From contig DHLV01000078.1 in assembly GCA_002405445.1 (NCBI GenBank), positions 1,497-8,778 on the forward strand: DNA of 7,282 nucleotides, in the 5' to 3' direction. Of this stretch, positions 1 through 6,112 are shown piece by piece. How positions within the stretch are numbered: the first letter of the stretch is position 1; each line of letters opens with the position of its first letter. This DNA comes from Flammeovirgaceae bacterium UBA4659. Lineage in GTDB: Bacteria; Bacteroidota; Bacteroidia; Cytophagales; Cyclobacteriaceae. Both the position numbers and the translations under genes were made by a program. A model generated the notes under the pieces. It was given only the letters and a program-made list of their open reading frames with translations, was not told the DNA's origin and did no database searches.

Positions 1-149
1 ACGTTAAAGCCCCGGAGTAAAATCGGCTGATTCAAACCAAATACTAAACTGAATTTATTCTTTTCAGACACATCCTGCGCTTGCGAGAGGAGTGAAAAAA
101 ACAGTAATGCGATGACTAAACTTGTAATTGTTTTTTTGTTTGTTTTCAA
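1..149 (-). CDS. Exported protein of unknown function, 5' part only
   Basis: An open frame runs from a TTG codon at 147-149 off the left edge, giving 49 codons. The N-terminus has a charged start (MKTNKKT), a hydrophobic core (SLVIALLFFSLL) and a likely signal peptidase I site after SQA, with mature protein starting QDVSEKNKFSLVFGL. This is a clear signal peptide of Bacteroidota style. The alternating hydrophobic pattern after it (KFSLVFGLNQPILL) would suit a first beta strand of an outer membrane barrel, but too little is visible to assign a family. No ATG lies in frame between the stop at 180-182 and the signal peptide, so TTG is the best start; an ATT at 171-173 is a weaker alternative. 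It begins 35 bp after the nitroreductase stop, on the same strand, and may be in the same transcript. It is too short for a standard ORF listing. Confidence 0.6.
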   Translation of the reverse strand, partial: MKTNKKTITSLVIALLFFSLLSQAQDVSEKNKFSLVFGLNQPILLRGFN

Positions 150-184
150 GGTTAATTGTTTAAAGAGTTGAATGGTTTTCTATT

Positions 185-1360
185 TCAGACTATAAAATCA
201 CTGGTGTTTTTTCGATACGAATATTCTAATGGGCTTCCTCTTCCAATCCGTACAGCCATTTGTACTTTCGATGGTGCATTGACCTTCATTCGACTATTGA
301 ATTCATCATGCAGTTTTTTTATCGAAGCAAATTCCTGCAACACTTGGCTTAGCGGGTGAATGAAAAATCCCTGATCGTAGGCCGTTAATTGAAAGCGGGC
401 GTAGTCTTCTCCACATTTCAACCAATCAATTAGTTGATTATTTCCCGTGGTAAAGGTTACAACACCTTTCGAGGTCATGACCACTTCGTGATATGTCTTC
501 AAATAGTTTTCAATGCCACTTTTGTTATGCCACGCTTTTTTAGAATAACCATTCAACATTGTTTCTGCTATCCAACGCTTCAGTCCTTTCATGCCACCGG
601 TGCGCAGGTTGATGCCATCCTTCTTTTCAGCGATATCATCTTTCACCCGAAACCATTGGCGTGATTCATCGTACGCATTCCAATCATTGCATTCCACTTC
701 CATTCCTTTGTATAAAAGCTCGAGAAGCGAAGGCAGTTCGACCGGATCGTTGCACAGCTTTATCTCACAATGTTGAGAAGTCGTTCTTTCCAAAATGATA
801 TTAAACTCTTTTTCGGTAATCAGATTGCCACTATACAGGCCTCGGTTCGTTTGTCGTTCATAGATATGTTTAAAAAGAGGATCTTCATTTACTGAGTTGG
901 CTACTACTGTGAGTCGGGCAACCGGCTTATTACCAATTTCACTAAATGAGTATTCGCCTTGAGGCAAGTATTCAACTTGAGGCGTATAGCCCAAACCGGA
1001 GGCACCCATTCTAAACATAGCTACGAAACTTCCACAGCCAATGTGAATCTGGCGTGCAGGAGGATCAGTAGCGGGCAAGATTTTCTTTTCATCCACAAAG
1101 AGGAGCGCCTCGTGGTCATTGACTATTTTGAATTTCCAGGCCTGTGTGTTATGAGGATTCGGTGCGTTAAGCCCCAGCGTAATGGCCTTCAAGATGGGCT
1201 CCGTAAAATCATTTGGATGAGGTCTTCTATTTTTATAGCCTTCTTCTGGGATTTCAGAGGAAGCACCACTGGTATCAAGTGCAAAGGCAGCGAGCATCGC
1301 GGTGGTGACCAGCATACCGCTGGCAACCAAGAATTCTTTCCTTTCCATAGTTTTTTTCAT
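185..1360 (-). CDS. Acg-like nitroreductase-family protein with N-terminal export/anchor segment
   Basis: A 391-residue protein resembling the Acg-type branch of the FMN-dependent nitroreductase superfamily. Characteristic stretches are LNAPNPHNTQAWKF (about 64-77), typical of the flavin-binding N-terminal part, DPPARQIHIGCGSF (about 99-112), and a C-terminal GEDYARFQLTAYDQGFFIHPLSQ block. The expected role is NAD(P)H/flavin-linked reduction or flavin sequestration; the substrate cannot be read from sequence. Residues 5-30 (MERKEFLVASGMLVTTAMLAAFAL) look like a Tat-type or lipid-anchor leader, but the usual twin arginine is Arg-Lys here, so the export route is uncertain. Met1 and Met5 are both possible starts; Met5 places ERKEFL right after the start, as in many Tat leaders. 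The gene lies 136 bp downstream of an AraC-family regulator on the same strand and 35 bp before an exported protein gene. Confidence 0.8.
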   Translation of the reverse strand: MKKTMERKEFLVASGMLVTTAMLAAFALDTSGASSEIPEEGYKNRRPHPNDFTEPILKAITLGLNAPNPHNTQAWKFKIVNDHEALLFVDEKKILPATDPPARQIHIGCGSFVAMFRMGASGLGYTPQVEYLPQGEYSFSEIGNKPVARLTVVANSVNEDPLFKHIYERQTNRGLYSGNLITEKEFNIILERTTSQHCEIKLCNDPVELPSLLELLYKGMEVECNDWNAYDESRQWFRVKDDIAEKKDGINLRTGGMKGLKRWIAETMLNGYSKKAWHNKSGIENYLKTYHEVVMTSKGVVTFTTGNNQLIDWLKCGEDYARFQLTAYDQGFFIHPLSQVLQEFASIKKLHDEFNSRMKVNAPSKVQMAVRIGRGSPLEYSYRKNTSDFIV

Positions 1361-1398
1361 TTTTCAGAGCCGACTTTGACCCTGATTGACGGCACAAA

Positions 1399-1437
1399 CA
1401 TCCATCAATGGATGGCATCGATCGCCTTAAACGATCG
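1399..1437. promoter_or_regulatory. Two palindromes upstream of the nitroreductase gene; possible operator
   Basis: A perfect inverted repeat CATCCAT-CA-ATGGATG occupies 1399-1414. It is followed by two copies of the palindrome CGATCG at 1419-1424 and 1432-1437, separated by CCTTAAA, which can also pair with each other. They lie 39-77 bp upstream of the nitroreductase start, between it and the AraC-family gene. Neither is followed by a T-run on the transcribed strand, so a regulator-binding role is more likely than termination. No binding protein can be assigned. Confidence 0.3.
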
Positions 1438-1496
1438 GATGAGACTTGTTTTTGGAAGATGAGACCTGATTTGCTGCGCTCTGGTTGGTAACTGTC

Positions 1497-2645
1497 CTAG
1501 CTCAGCTGGTTTCGCACTTGATATTCCTTTGGCGAAAGCCCGGTTTTTTCTTTGAATATGCGGTTTAACGAAGCTTTCGAGTTAAAACCACTATCCAAGC
1601 CCAACGCCAGAATGGTAAATTTTTTCTTGGAGGGGTCAACGAGCAGTTTTTGCAAATGCTTGACCCTATATTCATTCACAAAATCGTAAAAGGGCTTTCC
1701 CGTAGTGGAGTTGATAGTTTGGGATAGGTTGTGAGTCGTTATGTCGAGTAAATCAGCTACTTCTTGCAATTGGAGTTTTGGTTCCAAATAGATCTTTCGG
1801 CTATCAAAAAGCAAAACGAGATTTTGAAAGATGGTATCCAGCTCACCCGAGGTTAGTGAAGAGGTCTTGTATTTTGTCGATGAATCTGTTAGTGGCAATT
1901 CAGAAGACTGAGTAGAAGGCTCGGCAGCAAGCCGCCCATAATATTCAGCAACGGTGTATTGGCGTATGCCATGGAAACTGGTATAAAACACGGCCAGGAC
2001 AATGCACGAACTGACAATCGTATAAGCTAAGTTGATATTAATGGGCAGCCATTGAAAATTAGAAACAATAAAGATCAGGATGGCCACAACGGTAATGGCG
2101 AGATAGACCCATGAGGTTTGGGTAAGCCAATTGAGTTGGATGGGGTCGATGAAAGAAAATTCATCTTTGATCTGATGCGCATATAGGTGCAGTTTTTTGA
2201 TCAGCCAAATCAGTGCTAATATAAACAGGATCTGATTCCCTTTATACAAAATGTGATAGCTGATGGGTGGCTCGTCATACAGTTTTTGCAAGGCAGCTGC
2301 ATCGTACGTGTGAAAAATAAATAAGTCGATAATTAAGAAAATCGTGCTGATTAGTGCGGGGATAAACAGCACGATCCATCGTCTGTTGTTTTGAATTTTG
2401 TCTTGTATCGTATCGAGGGCAAAAAAAAGATAAACTGGAAAGATTAGGTATGGACAGACGCTTTGAAAAAAGAAAACAAGGGTCGTAAGCCGAATGCGCA
2501 CGAGCAATTCAAGCGACAGAAAACTAATCGTGAGTAGATTGATCAGTATCAATAAATAATCTGCACGCTTGCGATTCCTCTTACCCAATATAAAAAAGAT
2601 AAAGAAAACAGAAACGGCTATTCCGGTACTATTCAACCATTGCAT
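1497..2645 (-). CDS. AraC-family transcriptional regulator with multi-pass membrane sensor
   Basis: A 382-residue two-part protein. Residues 1-225 contain about seven hydrophobic segments (roughly 6-20, 30-50, 57-78, 90-111, 136-150, 179-196, 206-222), making a membrane-embedded sensor. A polar Ser/Thr-rich linker (about 240-265) leads to an AraC/XylS DNA-binding domain at about 270-378. Two helix-turn-helix units are visible: LQEVADLLDITTHNLSQTIN, and ILALGLDSGFNSKASLNRIF with the family signature ending KTGLSPKEY. This layout of a 7-helix sensor directly joined to an AraC domain is common in Bacteroidota. The protein would bind DNA from the inner membrane in response to an unknown signal. 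It lies just upstream of the nitroreductase and exported-protein genes, which are its most obvious candidate targets. The ATG at 2643-2645 is preceded by a candidate Bacteroidota promoter and no Shine-Dalgarno sequence. Confidence 0.85.
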   Translation of the reverse strand: MQWLNSTGIAVSVFFIFFILGKRNRKRADYLLILINLLTISFLSLELLVRIRLTTLVFFFQSVCPYLIFPVYLFFALDTIQDKIQNNRRWIVLFIPALISTIFLIIDLFIFHTYDAAALQKLYDEPPISYHILYKGNQILFILALIWLIKKLHLYAHQIKDEFSFIDPIQLNWLTQTSWVYLAITVVAILIFIVSNFQWLPININLAYTIVSSCIVLAVFYTSFHGIRQYTVAEYYGRLAAEPSTQSSELPLTDSSTKYKTSSLTSGELDTIFQNLVLLFDSRKIYLEPKLQLQEVADLLDITTHNLSQTINSTTGKPFYDFVNEYRVKHLQKLLVDPSKKKFTILALGLDSGFNSKASLNRIFKEKTGLSPKEYQVRNQLS

Positions 2646-2662
2646 ACGTAAACATTGATGTG

Positions 2663-2692
2663 CAAGATTAACACTTTTTGGTTAGTGCCAAT
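2663..2692 (-). promoter_or_regulatory. Candidate Bacteroidota-type promoter for the AraC-family gene
   Basis: On the minus strand TAATCTTG (2663-2670) matches the phylum's -7 consensus TAnnTTTG at all but one position. An ATTG -33-like element (2689-2692) lies 18 nt upstream of it. The -7 box ends 17 nt before the ATG, which would leave a very short leader. This is pattern matching only. Confidence 0.35.
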
Positions 2693-2912
2693 TCACCTTA
2701 CCCCTCAAATCCAATCTTCTCATGACTGCCATCGCAGAAAGGTTAATTGGAAGAGGCGCCACTCCGACAGAACGCAGTGGCGTTGTTTTTCTTAGTGAGA
2801 TTGCCCTTCGAATCATTTTTCCTCGCAGTGTCTCCGTCTTCGGGAGGTAAATGGCTGGGATTTTTGACAGGTTGTAAATATAGATTACTGATTTGAATTT
2901 TGCATTCTCGCC

Positions 2913-2937
2913 TTTGCCGGTGTTCTTCACCGGCAAA
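2913..2937. repeat. Perfect 10-bp hairpin
   Basis: TTTGCCGGTG (2913-2922), loop TTCTT, then CACCGGCAAA (2928-2937). The stem is perfect and GC-rich in its centre. No T-run follows on either strand, so it is not an obvious intrinsic terminator, although it could stop transcription arriving from hsdR. Confidence 0.6.
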
Positions 2938-2997
2938 TGCCGTTATCGTAACGTATCGTATTTCCAAAGGCACAATGCGATTGAAGGCTCGCGCTTT

Positions 2998-3025
2998 CGC
3001 ATCGTCCCCTGCGGGAGACGATGCG
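2998..3025. repeat. Strong GC-rich hairpin, 12 bp with one bulge
   Basis: CGCATCGTC (2998-3006) pairs with GACGATGCG (3017-3025). CCC (3007-3009) then pairs with GGG (3013-3015) around a TGC loop, leaving A3016 bulged. It lies about 60 bp from the hairpin at 2913-2937 and has a much higher GC content than its surroundings. Confidence 0.6.
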
Positions 3026-3291
3026 GGACAAGCGGAGCACTCAGCTTCAATTTTCCAAGGCACCGCTAATTGAGGCACCCGTTGTTGGCAGCTGGTGTTC
3101 TGTTGACTGTCCTTGTAAACCATTGGCGTTGTTGAGTTTCCGTGTCTTTGTCGTGTTGGTCTGTGTGTCGGGTGTTTTAATTTTTTTAAAGGGCAGGAAA
3201 AAATATTTTGAATTTTACTCACGTCATTTTTATTATCAAAGGTGTTCGTGAATACTTCGTATTTCTCTTGCGTTGGGGCAGGCATACTCTT

Positions 3292-3358
3292 TGGCAAGCT
3301 TTGGTCTGTGCGTTGGCTTGTGCGGCTTGCCATTGTGTATGACTGATGTGCGTTGGCT
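3292..3358. repeat. Short inverted and direct repeat cluster downstream of hsdR
   Basis: TGGCAAGC (3292-3299) and GCTTGCCA (3325-3332) are perfect inverted copies. TGTGCGTTGGCT occurs twice, at 3307-3318 and 3347-3358, with a 40-bp period. The cluster starts 22 bp beyond the hsdR stop. It may be part of a longer dispersed repeat unit. Confidence 0.45.
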
Positions 3359-3380
3359 ATATGTTTTTGTTGTCCTGTCA

Positions 3381-6107
3381 TTACGCAGCTTTCTGTTTGT
3401 AAAGATGTTCTTGAAATTCTATAAACAGTCTGCTGATGTTTGCCACGTCTCCCAAAATTTCTTTTGCGTCTTCCAATGAATGATACTTGTTTGTCAGCAA
3501 GATGGGTAGTTTCTCTTGGTCGAGTTCGTCCACACCTGTTTCAATGTATTTGTTCAAAACGAACGTGATAAATTCTTTTTGCTTGTCGTTGAGTAAGGCA
3601 AAGATTGTCGCTTCGGCTGCTTTGGCTCTGGCTTCTCTTGTCATGGCGATATAGTCGCCATTGAAAACGTATTCCAACACATCATACAAGTCGCTTTTTT
3701 CCATATCTACCAACTTTTGCAAAGTCAGCAAATCGTCTTTCGGGAAACCTGCTGCATCTAAATTTTCCAATAGCGTTTTTCGTGTCAATGGATTGCTCCA
3801 TAGTTTCCGCAATTCTTCTTCGTCTTTGAAAAGTTTAGGTAATTCGCCAAACAGATTATTCAAAAATTCTTCTGCTGAAATCGGTTTGCCGTCTGCACTC
3901 CAAAACGAAGTGGAAATCATTGATTGTATTTCCCTTTCTTTTCCGTTTCGCAATTTGATTTTGACTTTCTGTTTACGTTCGGTTTCAGTCCTTTCTTTGG
4001 GTTCTCTTGGTTTGTATTCACTTTTGGGTTCTTTTACTCCGCTTGGCTCTTCTTCTTCATTTGGTGGGCCGTCCCATGCAGGGTCGTTGAATTTCTGATA
4101 CGCATCTACAAAATCGTAAATGGTAAAAAACTCTTTGCCATCAAATAAGCGTGTGCCACGACCAACAATTTGTTTAAATTCAATCATTGAATTGACCGGA
4201 CGAAGCAAAACGATATTGCGAATATTCCTTGCATCAACTCCTGTGGAGAGTTTTTGCGAAGTAGTCAGAATGGTTGGGATGGTTTTTTCGTTGTCCTGAA
4301 ATTCTCTCAACAATCTTTCACCTTCTTCTCCGTCATTGGCGGTAACACGAACACAATAAAATGGGTCTTTACTTTTTGCATTTTGGTTTACCAAATCTCT
4401 AATCAATGCTGCGTGTCCTTGATTGGCACAAAAGATTATTGCTTTTTCGTTTTGGTTGGCTTCATCTAAAAAAATGTTTACCCGCTTGGCTTCACGCTCT
4501 ACAATTTCAATGGTGCGGTTAAAGTCCTTTTCTTCATAGAGTTTGCCTTCTTCAATTTCTCCTTCAACAATCGTGTCGTCTGATGTGTAGCGATAATCGT
4601 CTAAAGTGGTTTTGATGCGTTTTACTTTGAAAGGCGTTAAGAAGCCGTCATTGATTCCTTCTTTCAGCGAATAGATGTAAACTGGTTCGCCAAAATATTT
4701 GTAAGTGTCCACATTGTCTTTTCGCTTGGGTGTGGCGGTCAAACCCAATTGCACTGCGGGACTGAAATATTCTAAAATACTACGCCAATTGCTTTCGTCA
4801 TTGGCTCCACCACGGTGGCACTCGTCAATGATGATAAAATCAAAATAGTCGGCTGGATATTCGCCAAACGCTTCGGCAGGCTCAGCGACCTTTGGCTCAT
4901 TCTCAGATTTATTCTTTGAAAGTTTTATGAGTTGTTCTTTATCACCTTTAATTAAAGCAATCTTCTTTGCCCTGCTCCAACCCTGAACTTGCTTTTCTCT
5001 GTTAAACGCTAAATCCACTCTGTCAAAGGCTTCATAATAAACCAATTTTATTGGAAAATGCTCCTTAGTAAACTTCGCGCCCTCACCACTCTTATGTTCT
5101 TCAATTCTTCTCGATAGATTATTTGTGCTACCCGTATAAAAACTGCTACCAGCACATTGCAGGATATACATATAACCCTGTTTTCCTGTTTCAATATTTT
5201 GAATTTCAGTGAAATCTTCTTCTACCTCCTTGGTGACTGAGCTTGTCGAAGTCATAAAGGTTTGAAAAATGGTAAAGAAAATGCTGCCGTTGGTCGGCAC
5301 TTTTCCGCTTTTCTTTATTTCATTGGGTTTTATCCGCACCAAAGCATCTTCGGGAAATGCCGAAAATGAATTGTAAGCTTGGTCGGCTAATATGTTTCTG
5401 TCGGCTAAAAATAAAATTCTTGGTCTTCGTTCGACATGCTCACGAACCAGCTTGTTGCCGTTGGTGTCTGAGGCTCTCGAAGACAAGTTCCAACGGGTTT
5501 GAAACAGTTTCCAAGCTATTTGAAAAGCAATTGCTGTTTTTCCTGTTCCTGTAGCCAGGGTGAGTAAAATTCTTTCTTTGCCTTGCGCAATGGCTTCAAC
5601 GGTGCGTTGAACGGCAATTTCCTGATAGTATCTTAACTGCCAAGTTCCGCTTTTGTCTTCAAACGGAACATTGACAAATTTCTCTCTCCACACTTCGGCA
5701 AGCTCAGTGTCCGCACTTTTAGGAAAGGTTTTATTCCAAAGTTCGTCAGGGCTTAGAAAATCGGTTACCAAACCTTCTTCGCCCGATTTCATACAGATTT
5801 GGTAAATGGCTTTGCCGTTGGTGCTGTAAGTGGTTTCTAATTTTAGTTTCTCTGCATATTTCTTGGCTTGCATAACACCTTCGCCCACTTCTAATGCAGC
5901 GCTTTTGGCTTCCACAACTGCCAGTTTGATTCCTTTGTAAACCAACACATAATCGGCAATTTCTCTTTTGCCCCTGCCACCGCCTGTTTGAATTTTACCT
6001 GCCGTAATGTTGTATTCACGAAGGACTTTAGAGCCTTCCACAACGCCCCAACCACAAGCCTTTAGCTTTGGGTCTATGCGTTCTGCTCTTGTTTCTGCTT
6101 CGTTCAT
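3381..6107 (-). CDS. hsdR: Type I restriction endonuclease R subunit, interrupted in frame by a GIY-YIG domain
   Basis: A 908-residue motor/nuclease subunit of a type I restriction enzyme (EcoEI-like R subunit family). It cuts DNA lacking the cognate methylation, in complex with HsdM and HsdS. An N-terminal PD-(D/E)xK nuclease is visible with D52 and E66-A-K68. The SF2 helicase follows: RYYQ at 159-162, Walker A ATGTGKT at 185-191, LADRN near 234-238, DECH at 428-431, GLTATP at 455-460, and QIVGRGTR at 646-653. A C-terminal EcoEI-R-type region covers about 730-900. All key residues are intact. Three segments look foreign: about 131-139, 208-227 and 286-413. Each coincides with hairpin repeats, and the last carries a GIY-YIG nuclease domain (about 311-395). 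The ATG at 6105-6107 is 5 bp after the fic stop, implying one transcript. Whether the enlarged protein still works cannot be told from sequence. Confidence 0.9.
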   Translation of the reverse strand: MNEAETRAERIDPKLKACGWGVVEGSKVLREYNITAGKIQTGGGRGKREIADYVLVYKGIKLAVVEAKSAALEVGEGVMQAKKYAEKLKLETTYSTNGKAIYQICMKSGEEGLVTDFLSPDELWNKTFPKSADTELAEVWREKFVNVPFEDKSGTWQLRYYQEIAVQRTVEAIAQGKERILLTLATGTGKTAIAFQIAWKLFQTRWNLSSRASDTNGNKLVREHVERRPRILFLADRNILADQAYNSFSAFPEDALVRIKPNEIKKSGKVPTNGSIFFTIFQTFMTSTSSVTKEVEEDFTEIQNIETGKQGYMYILQCAGSSFYTGSTNNLSRRIEEHKSGEGAKFTKEHFPIKLVYYEAFDRVDLAFNREKQVQGWSRAKKIALIKGDKEQLIKLSKNKSENEPKVAEPAEAFGEYPADYFDFIIIDECHRGGANDESNWRSILEYFSPAVQLGLTATPKRKDNVDTYKYFGEPVYIYSLKEGINDGFLTPFKVKRIKTTLDDYRYTSDDTIVEGEIEEGKLYEEKDFNRTIEIVEREAKRVNIFLDEANQNEKAIIFCANQGHAALIRDLVNQNAKSKDPFYCVRVTANDGEEGERLLREFQDNEKTIPTILTTSQKLSTGVDARNIRNIVLLRPVNSMIEFKQIVGRGTRLFDGKEFFTIYDFVDAYQKFNDPAWDGPPNEEEEPSGVKEPKSEYKPREPKERTETERKQKVKIKLRNGKEREIQSMISTSFWSADGKPISAEEFLNNLFGELPKLFKDEEELRKLWSNPLTRKTLLENLDAAGFPKDDLLTLQKLVDMEKSDLYDVLEYVFNGDYIAMTREARAKAAEATIFALLNDKQKEFITFVLNKYIETGVDELDQEKLPILLTNKYHSLEDAKEILGDVANISRLFIEFQEHLYKQKAA
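4869..4887 (+). repeat. Palindromic repeat copy a
   Basis: Arms CGCT (4869-4872) and AGCG (4884-4887) flank core TCGGCAGGCTC; the downstream flank is ACC (4888-4890). In hsdR it is read as AEPAEA. It marks the 3' edge, in gene direction, of the GIY-YIG insertion. Confidence 0.7.
5234..5254 (-). repeat. Palindromic repeat copy b
   Basis: Arms TGACT (5234-5238) and AGTCA (5250-5254) flank the core, which on the minus strand reads TCGACAAGCTC. It is inverted relative to copy a and marks the 5' edge of the GIY-YIG insertion. It is read as TSTSSVT in HsdR. Confidence 0.7.
5426..5446 (+). repeat. Palindromic repeat copy c
   Basis: Arms TTCGT (5426-5430) and ACGAA (5442-5446) flank core TCGACATGCTC. 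It is read as VREHVER in HsdR, in the same codon phase as copies a and e. It forms an inward-facing pair with copy d, 18 nt away. Confidence 0.6.
5465..5485 (-). repeat. Palindromic repeat copy d
   Basis: Arms TGTCT (5465-5469) and AGACA (5481-5485) flank a diverged core, minus strand TCGAGAGCCTC. It is read as LSSRASDT, in the same codon phase as copy b. With copy c it brackets a short gene-free centre. Confidence 0.55.
5690..5710 (+). repeat. Palindromic repeat copy e, solitary
   Basis: Arms ACACT (5690-5694) and AGTGT (5706-5710) flank core TCGGCAAGCTC. It is read as DTELAEV (residues 133-139), between the nuclease and helicase domains of HsdR. No inverted partner is seen on its 5' side. 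Confidence 0.65.
6020..6087 (-). repeat. 5' hsdR segment duplicated at the window's right end
   Basis: This stretch of hsdR (about codons 8-30) is matched by 7215-7282 at 63 of 68 positions, in the same orientation. Three of the five differences are silent in the hsdR frame; the others change Val to Ile and Arg to Leu. Confidence 0.85.
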
Positions 6108-6112
6108 TTTTT

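Larger units (their letters stand above)
2646..3380. other. 735-bp gene-free stretch rich in small palindromes
   Basis: Between the hsdR stop and the AraC-family start I find no convincing gene. The longest minus-strand frame (2743-3381, 212 codons) has low-complexity, Cys/Pro/Arg/Thr-scattered content, no recognisable domain, and is crossed by hairpins. The stretch contains perfect or near-perfect hairpins at 2913-2937 and 2998-3025, an inverted pair at 3292-3299/3325-3332, and a 12-nt direct repeat at 3307-3318/3347-3358. Its texture (minus-strand AAGCCAACGCACA and GCCAACAACGG) resembles non-coding repeat tracts I associate with Bacteroidota intergenic DNA, but I cannot verify that. It separates the restriction locus from the regulator module. 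Confidence 0.5.
4869..5254 (-). mobile_element. Probable in-frame insertion carrying a GIY-YIG nuclease domain, bounded by inverted hairpin repeats
   Basis: Within hsdR codons 286-413, between helicase motif Ia (FFTIFQTF) and motif II (DECH). Family members normally have only a short linker there, to my knowledge. The insert encodes a GIY-YIG domain of the small YhbQ/UPF0213-like type: GYMYIL (Y314), FYTGS (Y324, G326), LSRRIEEH (R334, H338) and FNREKQVQGWSRAKK (E371). These match the known catalytic Tyr, Tyr, Arg and Glu positions, so the nuclease looks intact. Hairpin repeats lie at both edges (4869-4887 and 5234-5254) in inverted orientation, with the conserved ACC/GGT trinucleotides facing inward. 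An internal Met at residue 313 could in principle start a separate nuclease, with no evident ribosome site. The exact edges are uncertain by several codons. The mobile-element label is inference from the domain, the bounding repeats and the position in a conserved enzyme. Confidence 0.6.

Noticed and set aside
959..1462. 167-codon plus-strand frame
   Set aside because: Antisense to the well-supported nitroreductase gene; no family resemblance.
2757..2787. Stem CGCCACT/AGTGGCG (and the smaller AACGC/GCGTT) followed by a T-run, like a plus-strand terminator
   Set aside because: No plus-strand gene lies upstream that would need it, and on the minus strand the T-run is on the wrong side.
2682..2936. 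84-codon minus-strand frame upstream of the AraC-family gene
   Set aside because: It overlaps the other doubtful frame, has no recognisable content, and its start lies in the loop and stem of the hairpin at 2913-2937.
3021..3251. 76-codon plus-strand frame with a hydrophobic stretch
   Set aside because: It lies in the repeat-rich tract; the hydrophobic part comes from T-rich DNA, and nothing supports expression.
2743..3381. 212-codon minus-strand frame touching the hsdR stop
   Set aside because: Odd composition with no domain-like pattern; it spans several hairpins and repeats, and the GC-rich islands explain its lack of stops.
3600..3630. CGCTTCGGCTGC...GGCTCTGG as a sixth copy of the hsdR hairpin repeat
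   Set aside because: The core does not match and no complementary arms are present; the peptide REARAKAAEATIFAL looks native to HsdR.
4869..5254. The GIY-YIG segment as a separate gene or a frameshifted pseudogene
   Set aside because: The frame is continuous with hsdR on both sides, with no stop codon and no ribosome site, so it is better read as part of the HsdR protein.
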